DNA from: Parasponia andersonii
Lineage: Eukaryota; Streptophyta; Magnoliopsida; Rosales; Cannabaceae
Length of the DNA: 64,000 nucleotides
NCBI GenBank assembly: GCA_002914805.1
Contig: JXTB01000141.1
Location: forward strand, 373,431-437,430
Reading direction: 5' to 3'
The notes beneath the pieces were generated by a model that searched no databases, was not told the DNA's origin, and saw only the letters and a list, made by a program, of their open reading frames with translations. Of this stretch, positions 49,240 through 60,782 are shown piece by piece (positions within the stretch are counted from its first letter, which is position 1; each line of letters starts with the position of its first letter). Both the position numbers and the translations under genes were made by a program.

Positions 49240-49760
49240 AATGAAAAATTGAACAACAACTTAATCATAGCTAAAAAGTTTTATTGTCTGTGAGATATTC
49301 CTAAGAATTCTCTATAGAGGTATTCAACACTTCGATCCAATCGATAAGTCTTTATGCTTTTCCTAATTACCTTTTGATTTCTGCTTTTAATTCTTTAAAC
49401 TTTTCGAAAGAATTCAATTAGCAGTCATATTAGGTAAACATAACAAAATTTTTGAATAATCATTCATAATGATATATTCAAAACCTCATTGGGCTTGATT
49501 GCTCAAGGGCCCCAGACAACAATATGTACTATTTTTAAACATTCTTATACTCTTAGGTCTTTTCTAACAAAGGATCATTTAGTCATTTTACCTTCCAGAT
49601 AAGATTCGCAGATTGGTGAATATACGGCTTCTAATAAGTTTAGATACCTATCCTTAACCAATCTTTGGATCATATTTAGGTTAATATAACCGAAGTACAA
49701 ATATGTTTTATTCTTAGTACTTACTCACTTTCTTATGAATAGATTTATCATGTTCAATCT
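49240..49760 (-). pseudogene. Copia-A GAG-pre-integrase/integrase relic (minus copy)
   Basis: Homologous to 47680-48050 on the opposite strand, with the same changed positions: ICESYLEGKM with Tyr for the usual Cys, HIVV for HTDV, and a TGA after NQAQ. Additional stops are specific to this copy. The adjoining 48962-49140 has the basic RQSSRYLEIGES and DLWKKAIKS segments that mark the integrase end and RT start in copia polyproteins. Confidence 0.75.
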
Positions 49761-50394
49761 CATCATTATTAGTATTATACAATGAGAATAATTTAGGTCA
49801 ATAAAAATGTCATTTAGTACAATTAAGAATATTATTCTTTCACATAGAAACTTTGCCATTGAGACAAATAGAATAATATCGTTTCATCAAGTATGAAACA
49901 AAAATCAAATTTTTCTTAAATGTTTGACAATTTTTAATGTCCTAATTCATAAATTTATCAAATATGAATTTAAATATTTCTCATTTTATGTACAGACACT
50001 ATAGCCATTGAAGTCCTTACTCTTAGTGAACTTGCCTTCACTAAACCCTTTGGTTTCTATAGAACCCTTTGCAACAGACATGCAAACATGGTTAATGATT
50101 CTTGAATCCTATCCAAGATTCATTAAGTCATCCACTAAAATAAGTTAATAAATAATAAATTGTTATTTCCTTCCAATCAAGTATTGTATAGGTATCCCTA
50201 ACAATTTTCTTTCAATATCCTTTAATACTATATAAGAAACATTTTCCTTTTAGCTAAGGATTAGAAAATTCACCTTAAGCTACTATAGCTTGGTAAAGGT
50301 GTTCACTAGAAATCTCATTGAGATTTAGCATAATATTATAGTGGTTTGAATTCCTTGAATTTCATGTTGTAATATATTGGACATCGTATGTCAA

Positions 50395-52057
50395 CATATT
50401 GTTGGTGTTTATTGGAATAAATTTCTGGAAAATAATTTCATAAAATTATTTTCAAGAACACCATAGTTTCGTAAAATCAAGAAACGCAGCGGAATTGATC
50501 GTTTAAAATTTTCTTTTTATAAAACATTTCGGATTGTGATCTAACATGAATTAACTCTTTATCTAGACAAAAACAATACCCGGATTCGCTCCACAACCTT
50601 CTCATATTCCCCGTCTATTCTCGAATGCCGTTTGATTGATTCGGTGAGTGGTCACCTTCTTGATTACCAACAAAGAGATCCGCAGATGAACAAGAAGACA
50701 ATCTTCTCGAACCGATTTCTTCGGGATGGCCGAAACACCTAGGACAGTGAATCCCTAGTGGTGGCCGATTTTCTCTGCTCTCTCTCTCTCTCTCTCTGTT
50801 TTCGTGTGACACTCTCTTCTTGAGGGGTGTTTCACATATATCACTTGTATCTCGTTGCTAGGGATTTTCTCTTAAATATAGAGAGATTAGTAAACCCTAA
50901 TGGGCTTATTGGGCTTGTTGGGCTCAACTGATTATCAAATGACTATTGGGCTTTAATTTGAGCTAGACAGGGGACCAGATGGATCCATAAAGCCCAAGCT
51001 CCAATGAACCATATACCCACTATCATAATTAACTCTTAATTATGATTGGGCCTTGTCCATTAATATTGGGCACACCACTATAGGCCCAATATTGAACTAT
51101 TGGACTAAATGTCATTTATTTTCTGTGAAACTTATTAACAATTAATTAGCTTGATCCATTTAGCATATACTATACCTGTAGACATACCCCCAACGTAATG
51201 TCATACTGGTAGGGTGAAATTATCGTATTACCCCTCTAGTATATATTTACCTTTGAGTTGTCATTTTTCATCTAATAGATAATAGTTGACTATAGTGTTT
51301 GTATCTTCTTATACCAACACAGTCAAATTCACATAGTGAATACCGGGGCCCTGGTTTATATTATCCAAGTACTTGAAAAAACTCAAAGTGACATCATATG
51401 CATGGTGTCCATTATGAAAAACGTTCTACACATTTCCTATACATTATCTTCTAAGATACCGGAGTTCGAACCATAAATCGGAACTAGTCCTTTAGTAACT
51501 CAAAAAGACAAAACACATGAACATAAGTTCGTTAATCACTAGGATTAAGGCCTTCTACAATAGTGCTAGATTAGTAAAATTAGAATTTTGAGTTACGGTA
51601 CTCAACCTCAAATTCTAATTCACTGGGTCCTGTTCGATGCTGTTATAACTTTCTTATAAGAAACTAGTATTTCTATCCGAAGACTCACTTTGATAATTAG
51701 AGACTTCATTAATTAAATAGACAACACTACATTCTATGGCATAGTAAAGTATTCCATTTTCAATATGCAGAATGTAAACAATTTAATTTAGACATAATGA
51801 AATAAAGAATATAATGTCTCCCACATATGAACTCATCATACGAATAATTCTTTATTACTTATTTCATGTCTTGGAATCTTTTAGATGTTTGTATAAGATA
51901 AACATACACATCACATGTATATCAATGGGACATAAATGAAATAGAAATTCATAACATGGAATTTATTAATAACAAATAGATACTAAATAATCCAATAAAT
52001 ATTGTTTATAATATCTAAATAATAAACTGCTTTATAGGATATTATTCCAACACATAT
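50395..52057 (-). mobile_element. Copia solo LTR with CATAT target duplication, nested in copia A
   Basis: The LTR at 50400-52052 (1653 bp, TGTTGG...CCAACA) is flanked by CATAT at 50395-50399 and at 52053-52057. Removing it and one CATAT restores colinearity with 47040-47110 of the plus copy, which acts as an empty-site control. It is related to, but clearly diverged from, the family-A LTR at 55450-57116. Confidence 0.93.
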
Positions 52058-52433
52058 ATCAATAAATTTTCTAGGAATTCTCCCACTACATATATGCTTT
52101 ATTTTTCTTCACTAGTCTCACCAATGAATGTGGACGAGCATATAACAATAAAACCTTAATAACTTATCATCCATAAGCACTGAATCTAGGTTATATTAAT
52201 CTAGACAACATAGTCTAACCATACAAGTTATGTGAGTGTAAGTACAGTGGATAAAGGAATTACGGACATATCTATTTAAATAAAAATAAATTAATCCATA
52301 TAATAGCAAACATCATGCAACAAATATTTTGAATAATTAACATAATGTAAAATAAAATCTACAGTATGCAAGTGAAGTATCCCTAGAACTATCACTAATA
52401 TTCGTGGTAATTCAACTTACCATTAATTACAAG

Positions 52434-52740
52434 CCTCCTACGGAAAGTCATGCAATTAATAAGTCAAACTGAAACAATTTCATTTAGAAAATAAGAAAAA
52501 TATCTCATATCTCATATTTCTAACTACCATTTAATTTAATCCTCTACTCTACTAACAAGAACTCCTACGGGAGGATATCAGTATTTCGAGTTGAGTGTGT
52601 AACCATTGTTTCAGTAATTAAGCTTTCTATATAAGACCGTCTCCTACGGATGATTGGCCTCATATAGTACACATAATACTTTATCCTAAGAAATTCATTT
52701 CCAGTACTGCCCGGACGAAAAACTCTCCTACGGGAGCTTA
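52434..52740 (-). other. Four-site CCGTAGGAG array in the copia-A leader (minus copy)
   Basis: On the minus strand all four sites read CCGTAGGAG exactly, centred near 52728, 52645, 52564 and 52437. Two extend to near-palindromes, CTCCCGTAGGAG and CCTCCCGTAGGAG. Order and spacing match the plus copy. The last site is about 165 nt upstream of the gag-like ATG at 52269. No open frame crosses the array. Confidence 0.75.
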
Positions 52741-53027
52741 GCAAGATTTTGAGGCGAGGCTCGTCCTAATACATAATGAACCAACAAGGAGACTGTAGAT
52801 ATTTTATACCTTCTCCCACTCAATATTTTATAATTAGGGATTTAATGATTTTACTCAGTTATCTAACTTACATAGTAACCTAAAATCAGTTATGTAAGCA
52901 TGTTTATTTTTGCATGTGAGTAGCTCTACTATCCCATATGACATATTACTAAGATCATGTAATTAAATACTCTATATAGAATATGCATGCAACATTATTA
53001 ATATAATAATCAAGTATTAGAAGAATT

Positions 53028-53764
53028 NNNNNNNNNNNNNNNNNNNNNNNNNNNNNNNNNNNNNNNNNNNNNNNNNNNNNNNNNNNNNNNNNNNNNNNNN
53101 NNNNNNNNNNNNNNNNNNNNNNNNNNNNNNNNNNNNNNNNNNNNNNNNNNNNNNNNNNNNNNNNNNNNNNNNNNNNNNNNNNNNNNNNNNNNNNNNNNNN
53201 NNNNNNNNNNNNNNNNNNNNNNNNNNNNNNNNNNNNNNNNNNNNNNNNNNNNNNNNNNNNNNNNNNNNNNNNNNNNNNNNNNNNNNNNNNNNNNNNNNNN
53301 NNNNNNNNNNNNNNNNNNNNNNNNNNNNNNNNNNNNNNNNNNNNNNNNNNNNNNNNNNNNNNNNNNNNNNNNNNNNNNNNNNNNNNNNNNNNNNNNNNNN
53401 NNNNNNNNNNNNNNNNNNNNNNNNNNNNNNNNNNNNNNNNNNNNNNNNNNNNNNNNNNNNNNNNNNNNNNNNNNNNNNNNNNNNNNNNNNNNNNNNNNNN
53501 NNNNNNNNNNNNNNNNNNNNNNNNNNNNNNNNNNNNNNNNNNNNNNNNNNNNNNNNNNNNNNNNNNNNNNNNNNNNNNNNNNNNNNNNNNNNNNNNNNNN
53601 NNNNNNNNNNNNNNNNNNNNNNNNNNNNNNNNNNNNNNNNNNNNNNNNNNNNNNNNNNNNNNNNNNNNNNNNNNNNNNNNNNNNNNNNNNNNNNNNNNNN
53701 NNNNNNNNNNNNNNNNNNNNNNNNNNNNNNNNNNNNNNNNNNNNNNNNNNNNNNNNNNNNNNNN
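53028..53764. other. Assembly gap (737 N)
   Basis: Undetermined bases within the minus-strand copia-A leader. The apparent open frame across it is an artefact of translating N. Confidence 1.
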
Positions 53765-54260
53765 TATATTTTAATCAAAATAAAATATGTTTAAGATATA
53801 GATCTTATCTTTATCTATTTAATTTAAAATTTTAATTTTGGTAGTTAATTAATTTCCTATTTATTTAAATTGATTTCCTTAAATAGTGAGTTCTCATCTA
53901 TATTTAAATTTGAAATCAAATCTATTTAAATATGTAATCCTATCCATATTTAAATAGTCATTTATAAATTTCCTTAAATCAAGTGATCTTATCCTTGATT
54001 TGAATTTATTTAAATTGAGGTTCTTATCCTTAATTTAAATCCTTCCATAAACTAAAGATCTCATCTTTAATTTATATTCAAATATTTAAATTTCAAAATT
54101 AGAGAATATAAGATTTTCTGATAGAATCTTATCCTATCAAATTAGTTACCAAAATTTAAATTTCAAAAATTAGATAAGGTAACGAATTCAAATTTCCTAA
54201 ATTATCTCTAATTCAAAATTCAAATAAGGAAATTTAAAATAAGAAATTATCTAAAATAGA

Positions 54261-55090
54261 TAATCTGACGTCAATGGCATCGGGATGCCGATCGGAACGC
54301 CGTTGCATAGTTCGGAACAAGCTAAAGGTCCGAACGGGAAACCGTAAGGAGGATGATCCTCGGGATGTCATGCATCCACGCTCGTGATAATCCCGAGCGC
54401 TGACAGACTTGCATAATGCTACGTGGCCTCACTCGGGATAAGTACTAAGCGACAACAGGCTCGCGTAGATTTCGACGACAAGCGTACGAGACGGCATGCA
54501 TGCGGCTACTGAGGCGGGGCAAAGTGGCGCAGCTATGGGTATGAGACATCGTTGCATATGGAAGTGTAGTCATACCCACGTACGACATAAAGAACGGGTC
54601 CTCGGGGATGTCACACGGTCACGTACGGAACAAATTCCACACGCCAATGGGTCACACACGACATTGGCATAGCTAAGGGCACGGGACTAAGCGACCACAG
54701 AGCGGGACGAAGCCCGCGCGGCCATATGAGCGGGCCGACACCCGTGCGGCTAGCGCACGAGGTGCCACCTGCACAGTCACGGGAGTGGGCCAACACCCGT
54801 GAGGCTAGCGCACGGGGTGCCACCCGTGCGGCCACGGGAGCGGGCCAACACCTGTGCGGCTAGCGCACGAGGTGCCACCTGCGCGGCCACGGGAGCGGGC
54901 CAACACCTATACGACTAGCGCACGGGGTACCACCCGTGCAACCAATTTGCAGGGTTGCTCCCACACAGCCAATGCGTGGGGTTGCCACCCGCGTGGCCAT
55001 CGTACGGGTCTCCCCGTCGCAGCAACACGGGAGGCGTGCACGACTCTCAGCGTGCGCCGCCTCGTAGCATTTTCGAATCCGAAAAATCCG
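54261..55090 (-). other. GC-rich block in the copia-A leader
   Basis: About 830 bp, strongly GC- and CpG-rich, with sharp edges against AT-rich DNA on both sides. It contains the 55-bp tandem repeat and smaller repeated pieces, such as CTCGGGATGTCA near 54359 and CTCGGGGATGTCA near 54601. Open frames on both strands run through it, as expected from its composition. None resembles a known protein. The plus copy lacks this part. Confidence 0.8.
54728..54945 (-). repeat. 55-bp GC-rich tandem repeat, about four copies
   Basis: Units start at 54728, 54783, 54838 and 54893, exactly 55 bp apart, each with GGGCC(A/G)ACACC, GGCTAGCGCAC and GGTGCCACC. The fourth is partial and more diverged. There are no unique spacers, so this is a minisatellite and not a CRISPR array. 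Confidence 0.92.
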
Positions 55091-55434
55091 TAACTTAATT
55101 GTCAAACAGTTTTTCTCAAAAACTATGACACAATTAAAGATCAAATGACTTTCTATGTACAATTTTATCAAGAACATAAAATATAAACACATAGAAAATC
55201 AAGAATATGCTAGAATCATAATCAAAAACAAATCACATGATCATAAACTCATAGTAACATCTAATTGATTATCATTTAAACTCACTAAATCAAGTAATCA
55301 TCATACATAGTAGAGCATACTCATAAATATGAACAAGACCAAACATAATCAAAGAGATCATTATGGAAATCAAAGATCATCAAACTTTAAAAAAATAAAT
55401 ATGAACAAGATATGCTAGATCATCGAAAACCTTT

Positions 55435-55447
55435 GCTCTTGATACCA
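55435..55447 (-). other. Copia-A primer-binding site
   Basis: On the minus strand TGGTATCAAGAGC starts 2 nt after the LTR end. It is close to the initiator-tRNA-Met type site, with one extra A. Confidence 0.8.
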
Positions 55448-55449
55448 AT

Positions 55450-57116
55450 TGCTGGAAATTCCGAAAAATAAATTTCAAAAAACGATTTTACCGAAAACGA
55501 TTTTTACAGTTTTGTAAATAAATCAAGAACGCAATGGAATAGGTATTTTAAAATTTTCTTAAAATTTTACAAAACAAAAATATAGGATCATTGATCTAAC
55601 ATAAATTAATTCATGGATCTTGGTTTAGATAAAAACTGGAAGCGCTTCACAACCATTGAGCCTTCCCATCTATTCTCTAAAGCCCATTGAATGATTCGGT
55701 GCATGGGCACCTTCTTGATTCCTAACAAGAGATGAGCGGACGATCCGGAAGATATTCTTCCTTCTCCTTGATTGCACGTCTACGACCATGGGTATCTCTC
55801 CCTCGGTAGCCATGAACGAACACGGGATTTCTCCCGTGGCGGCTCGTCCCTCCCACTCTTTCTTTTTCTCTCTGTCACACGAAAAGTACAATAACTGTGC
55901 ATGAGTGGCATGTAGAACCCTTAGAGTGCCTTAGGAGAACTTTTCTCTTAAGTATTTAAAGAGATGGAAAACCCTAATGAGCTTATTGGGCTCAACTGAC
56001 CATTCAATTAGTTATTGGGCTATGTGTGAGCTAGATAGGGGACCTTATGGATCTAGATAGTCTAAGCTCCAATGGGCCAACAATACTATAATCATAATTA
56101 ACTCTTAATTATGACTGGGCCATGTCTATTAAAATTGGGGCACTCCACTATAGGCCTAATATTACACTTTTAGACTAAATGTCATATATTTTCTATGAAG
56201 CTAATTAACATTTTAATTAACTTGATCCATTTAGCATATATTATACCTACAAATATACCCCCGATGTAATGCCGTACTAGTGAGGTGAAATTACCGTATT
56301 ACCTCTCTAGTATATATTTACCTTTAAGTTTCTATTTTTCATCTAATGGATAATAATTGACTACGGTATTTGTAACTGCCTATACAAACAAGGTCAAATT
56401 CATAAAGTGAATACCTGGCGCCTAGTTTTTTATTATCCAAGTCCTTGAAAAAACTCAAAGTGATATTATATACATGGTGTCCAAATCATGAAAGGCGTTC
56501 TCATCAATTCACAAATCTTATCTTCCAAGATACCGGAATTTGAACCATATAATCGGAACTAGTCATTTAGTAAGTCAAAAAAATAAAACTCATGAAAGCA
56601 TGTCCGACAATCACTAGGATTAAGGTAATCTTACAATAGTGCTAGATTAGTGAAAGATAGAATATTGAGTTACGGCACTTAACCTCAAATTCTATTTTCA
56701 CTTGGTCCAGTTCAATGCACTTATAACTTTCTTATAACGCACTAGTGTTTCTATCCGAAGTCAGACACTTCAATGATTGGAGACTTCATCAATCCTGTTG
56801 AAATAGACAACACTACATTCTATGGCAAAATAAAGTATTCTATCTTTATTTCCAGAATGTGAACTTTTAATTTAGACATAATAAAATAAAGAATTTAGTC
56901 TCCCACATGTGAACACTTCACACGAACAATTATTTATTACTCATTATTAGTCATGGAAACTTTTAGACGCTTACATAATAGAAAACATAAACATCACATG
57001 TATATAATTATGACTTAATATGGAATTTGTTAATAACAAATAGATAACACTTAAATCCAATAAAAATTGTTTAAAATACCAAACAAAGAAACTACTTTCT
57101 AGGGCATATTCCCAAC
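55450..57116 (-). repeat. Copia-A 5' LTR (complete, minus copy)
   Basis: 1667 bp, TGTTGGGAATATG to CCAGCA on the minus strand, followed by the primer-binding site. It is the reference for the two truncated LTRs of the plus copy. A 73-codon frame at 55891-55670 on the minus strand is discussed under rejected items. Confidence 0.9.
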
Positions 57117-57243
57117 ACCTTACTCATAAAATTGATGATAAAGATTATTAATAATATAACAATTAACTTCATATAGGAAGTAGTTGATATGACAATTTGT
57201 TAAGTTTAAAATCTTATCCATGATTCCAAGGTGTAATTAGAAA

Positions 57244-57660
57244 TTAATGTTCATTCTCTATAGATAACATTTGGGTTGCTAAACTTATAGCACGATCCTC
57301 ACGTGGACCAGCATGTATAGCAACTACACTAGGATCCATGAACATATACCTATATTGATAGCCATATTGGGTCACTAAATAGTGTAAATGCCTACAAATA
57401 CAAAATGCAATGTGAATTAAGTGTTGTATTATATAATTTCCAACTATAGATATATGTATATATATATGAAGTTCTATATATATAAAAAAAAAACTTCTTA
57501 CCTCATGTATAACGTAAAAGGCATGGCCCCAATCTTTTATAACGTGCAAAACTCAATTATGTATTCTTTGAATATGGGCAAACGAAAAGCTTCTCTAAAC
57601 ACTTCTTCATCAAAGGGAACATGAACGACAACACCTTCATCCACTTCTTAAATGGTATTC
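57244..57660 (-). pseudogene. Ulp1-like C-terminal segment of the CACTA element
   Basis: Broken translations include HVPFDEEVFREAF, LPIFKEYIIEFCTL and MFMDPSVVAIHAGP. They resemble the part before the catalytic core of Ulp1-type cysteine proteases carried by many plant CACTA elements. Stops and a (TA)n insertion interrupt it. The assignment rests on pattern and position only. Confidence 0.45.
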
Positions 57661-57878
57661 AATAGTAATCTTATAGAAGCTAGTACACCATCAACAAATC
57701 TAAACTGTGTTTATGTAACAGATTCTGCTTTCTTTCTTTGTGGATGTACTTTTTCTTGTGTTTGAGGTGGCTATGGTTGTGAAGATTTATTCTTCCTCAT
57801 TTTATGCCTATTTATATCATTAAACTCCTAAAATCTAAATAAATGATGAAATGTTAACAAACAAGTTAATAATTCACA

Positions 57879-58492
57879 TTAGAATTCAATAAAGGATGAA
57901 TTTATTTGGAAAATAGGTCTGCATACCAAATTATCTTCAAAGATGATAAGTATCTTAAGCCATGCAAGATGCGATCCAAGTGCGTCACCTACCAACCTTG
58001 TATTATCATCTGGATTTAGAATAGGAATTAGGGTTGTAGTGTCAAGAACAATCTCTACTAATACACGAAAATTATGCTCCCCCAATTCTCTGCTGTGAAT
58101 AATAGTTGATGAGGTTGACTCTTGTACATGTCCTAAAGCAACTATGTTAGCACGAGACCCCACTGTAAGCTTGCATGGTCAGTTTTACAATATAGAAAAT
58201 CAAACACAATTTATAAATACAAGTAGTTAATAAACAAATAAGAAAGAAACTCATATAAACATACTTTTTTGAGTCGTTAAGATGTTTTTATAGCCACCAT
58301 TGGATTTACATGTATCTCTTGTGGTTGCACTTCTTCCCTTTGAACTTCTGGCCGTGAAGGAGTTGTATTAGAACCACCAACATTACTTTGTTGTCCTTCT
58401 TGAATCTTAGCAATTTCTACTTTGAACCATTCTTCTTGTTCTTTAAGCATTTGTTGCATCTTGCGTGTTTGTTCATCTTGCCATTGTTTCAA
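57879..58492 (-). pseudogene. CACTA second-protein C-terminal region (coiled coil and DUF8039-like)
   Basis: 58492-58277 has a Lys/Glu/Gln-rich, coiled-coil-like stretch beginning MKQWQDEQTRKMQQML. 58163-57879 has ANIVALGHVQESTSSTIIHSRELGEHNFRVLVE and GDALGSHLAWLK, resembling the beta-rich segment (DUF8039) common at this place in CACTA proteins. Confidence 0.6.
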
Positions 58493-58779
58493 ATCAAATG
58501 ATTGTTACTTCTTTGTTGGAGCAGGTTGATGAAAATATTGTCTATGGCTAACATGAAATCCCATTCCCCCGTATACGTCCAGAATATTCAGGACTGCCTA
58601 AAGTCATTGTTAAGATATCATTAGAACCGTCTATCTCGAGATTTCCCTTTTAGAACTGTTGAGTATAATATTCCTACAAAACATGTACAGAATTGAACAT
58701 TAGACTATGCTATACTTTTAACAAAATTATAAATTAATATAATCAATATGTTGTAATAAGCAACTTACAATTCTATCAA

Positions 58780-59595
58780 CTATTATTTTGATTTCTTCAG
58801 TATGGCCTTTTTTTTAGGAACACGTCCTCTACTCCATAGCTCAGATCTATCAATACCACATCGGCCCTCCTCTTTTTCAATCTTAGCTTCTAATCCAGCA
58901 TAACCCAAGCAATACATACGATGTGGATATTTATTTTGCGTTGCTCTTCCCTGTTGTACTTTCCTAGCTTCCTCTCATTCTGCACTTACTCTTTTCTTAA
59001 CAAACTCATCCCAAACTTTAGATTCAATCCATGGTGCATATGATGCCGAAGAGTGCTCTAATAACTCTGGACAAGTATGTCTATACTCATAAATTAGTTC
59101 AGTTGTAATCCTAGACTTAAAATCTCTCCACATTTTCCCACAACTTTTTAAAGTTTCTTTTTTTGCTTTGTAGTCTAATACAAATGTTTCCTACAATGTA
59201 AAAGAAATAATGTTAATACCAAATATATATTCTAATAAATATAAAATAAAAAGATTCATGTTCATACCAATATTATATGCCAAATCTCATCTTTTAGGTC
59301 CTTTAGTACAAGCGTCCAGTTATCAATGTTGATTGGGATCTTGCGACGAACCATAAGACCACAAAAGCTTGTCAAATGTTTACTTTCATCCCCAGTTTGT
59401 TGTTCCCATTCATTGTACACGACAACTTCTTTTTATAATCAACTCCTTCATCTGAGTCGTTCCTCTTGGTTTCTTTTTGTGTTTTCTTTCACCTTGACTA
59501 CTTTGTGATGGTGTAAATTGATAAACATCATCTTCACCCTCATTTTCCATGTCAATAATTACCTGCGAAATAATAAAATCACAAATGTAGATCAA
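58780..59595 (-). pseudogene. Transposase_24-like (TNPA/Ptta type) relic
   Basis: Split frames give WEQQTGDESKHLTSFCGLMV and WTLVLKDLKDEIWHII near 59280-59420. Further along (about 59170 to 58870) come KSCGKMWRDFKSRIT, WIESKVWDEFV and NKYPHRMYCLGYAGLE. These are the hallmarks of the DNA-binding protein family encoded beside TNP2. Introns and stops make exact limits uncertain. Confidence 0.75.
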
Positions 59596-60365
59596 AAATT
59601 AAGATAGAAAATAATAAACATGTAAACATAAGAGATAATATATTTAAAAAAATAAAACATCAATCCATAAAGATATAAAAATGAAACAAAAAGATATAAC
59701 TTATTTGATTTATACCTCATTGGTTTCTTTCTTTGATTATCAATCCAAATACCTTCACCATTATCTCGTAAACATGTAACATCACCTTCATTAACGTCTT
59801 CTATCAAAGCCTCCACTGAAACTCCTTTTGAGAATATTTCATGAGCAACAAGTATTTCGTTCTCATCTTCAACTCCTAAATTTTGATATTCTTTCGGTTT
59901 TGTTGCAAGAATAATTGACCATCGAGCATCAAGTAGATCATTGACGTAAAATACTTGTTTTTCTTGTGTTGCTAATATAAATGGATCATTCTTGTGACCT
60001 ATCCGGTTTAGATCAAGTAAAGTGAAGCCTAACTCATCTTCTCTAATCCCATGGTTACTCTCCACCCATTGACACATAAACACCGGTAACTGAAATATGA
60101 CAAAATCAAGTTCCTAAATTTCCTCGATAAAGCCATAGTATACTATATCACCCTCTATTGGGTTTTTATTCTTAGAACTTGAAAATCGTATGGTTTTTGC
60201 AACAATACTTACTCTACTATTTTTGGTTGTTCTTATGTTATTGCGGTCTCTTGTGCTAAAATGAACACTGTTAACTTGATAAGCATTATACTTAATTACA
60301 TCCAATGATGATCCACGTGATATCCATTTCAATGTATCAGATAGATTGTGTGTTGCCTTGTTCAT
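59592..60365 (-). pseudogene. DUF4216-like domain of CACTA TNP2
   Basis: 60365-60114 contains SSLDVIKYNAYQVNSVHFSTRDRNN and GDIVYYGFIEEI. After a short intron-like break, 60083-59592 continues with CQWVESN, DELGFTLLDLNRIGHK, DPFILATQEKQVFYVNDL and RWSIILATKP. This is the typical C-terminal extension of TNP2 proteins. It is among the best preserved parts of the element. Confidence 0.85.
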
Positions 60366-60782
60366 TTCAACTACAATCTATTCAAAATACAAAATTAACA
60401 ATTAGAAAACCCAACATATTAGTACTCATGCTCCAAAATAGGGAAAAAATGAAACAAAACTATTAATTGTAACAACTAATTGGAATTACCCGTTCGCCAA
60501 ACACTCTAATAAAAGTTCGATGATGTTCATCATGGATCCACTTCTCTCTTTTTAATTTCATTGAGAATTATGTTTTGATCCAATTTATATGCTCCCTTCA
60601 ACAAATCATCCCAAAGTAAACCATTATTATTAAAGAATTCAACATTCAATCAATGAAAATCTAATTCACAATAAAACTTACTCGATGAAAGGTTGGACTT
60701 TAGCTATATTTTGCAATACAGTACGAAATGCTTGGTCTAGTTGTTCTCATTTAACTGTACACATGACACCACCACTTACGCT

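Larger units (their letters stand above)
48962..57116 (-). mobile_element. Copia family A, minus-strand copy (3' part missing, solo LTR nested)
   Basis: On the minus strand it runs 5' LTR (57116-55450), primer-binding site, a leader of about 3 kb (with an AT-rich part, a GC-rich block and a 737-bp gap), the CCGTAGGAG array, a gag start at 52269, a nested solo LTR (50400-52052), a GAG-pre-integrase region (about 49480-49720) and the integrase/reverse transcriptase hinge. It stops at 48962 near the start of reverse transcriptase. RNase H and the 3' LTR are absent. It is colinear, in inverted order, with 45530-48050 of the plus copy. Confidence 0.85.

Noticed and set aside
53017..53778. 253-codon open frame on the minus strand
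   Set aside because: It consists almost entirely of untranslated N from the assembly gap.
54728..54945. CRISPR-like array
   Set aside because: Units follow one another without unique spacers, and this is plant nuclear DNA.
54854..55192. Overlapping open frames on both strands of the GC-rich block
   Set aside because: GC-rich tandem repeats lack stop codons by composition. No domain, and frames on opposite strands are equally long.
55670..55891. Short open frame in the copia-A LTR, with a counterpart frame at 48834-48950
   Set aside because: The frames align, but in the shared part about 11 of 14 codon-level changes alter the amino acid. This shows no purifying selection, so they are passive LTR sequence.
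45250..57121. Whole inverted copia pair as one transposed unit with a target duplication
   Set aside because: The outer flanks are ATCTA and CCTTA, matching at only three of five positions, which is not convincing.
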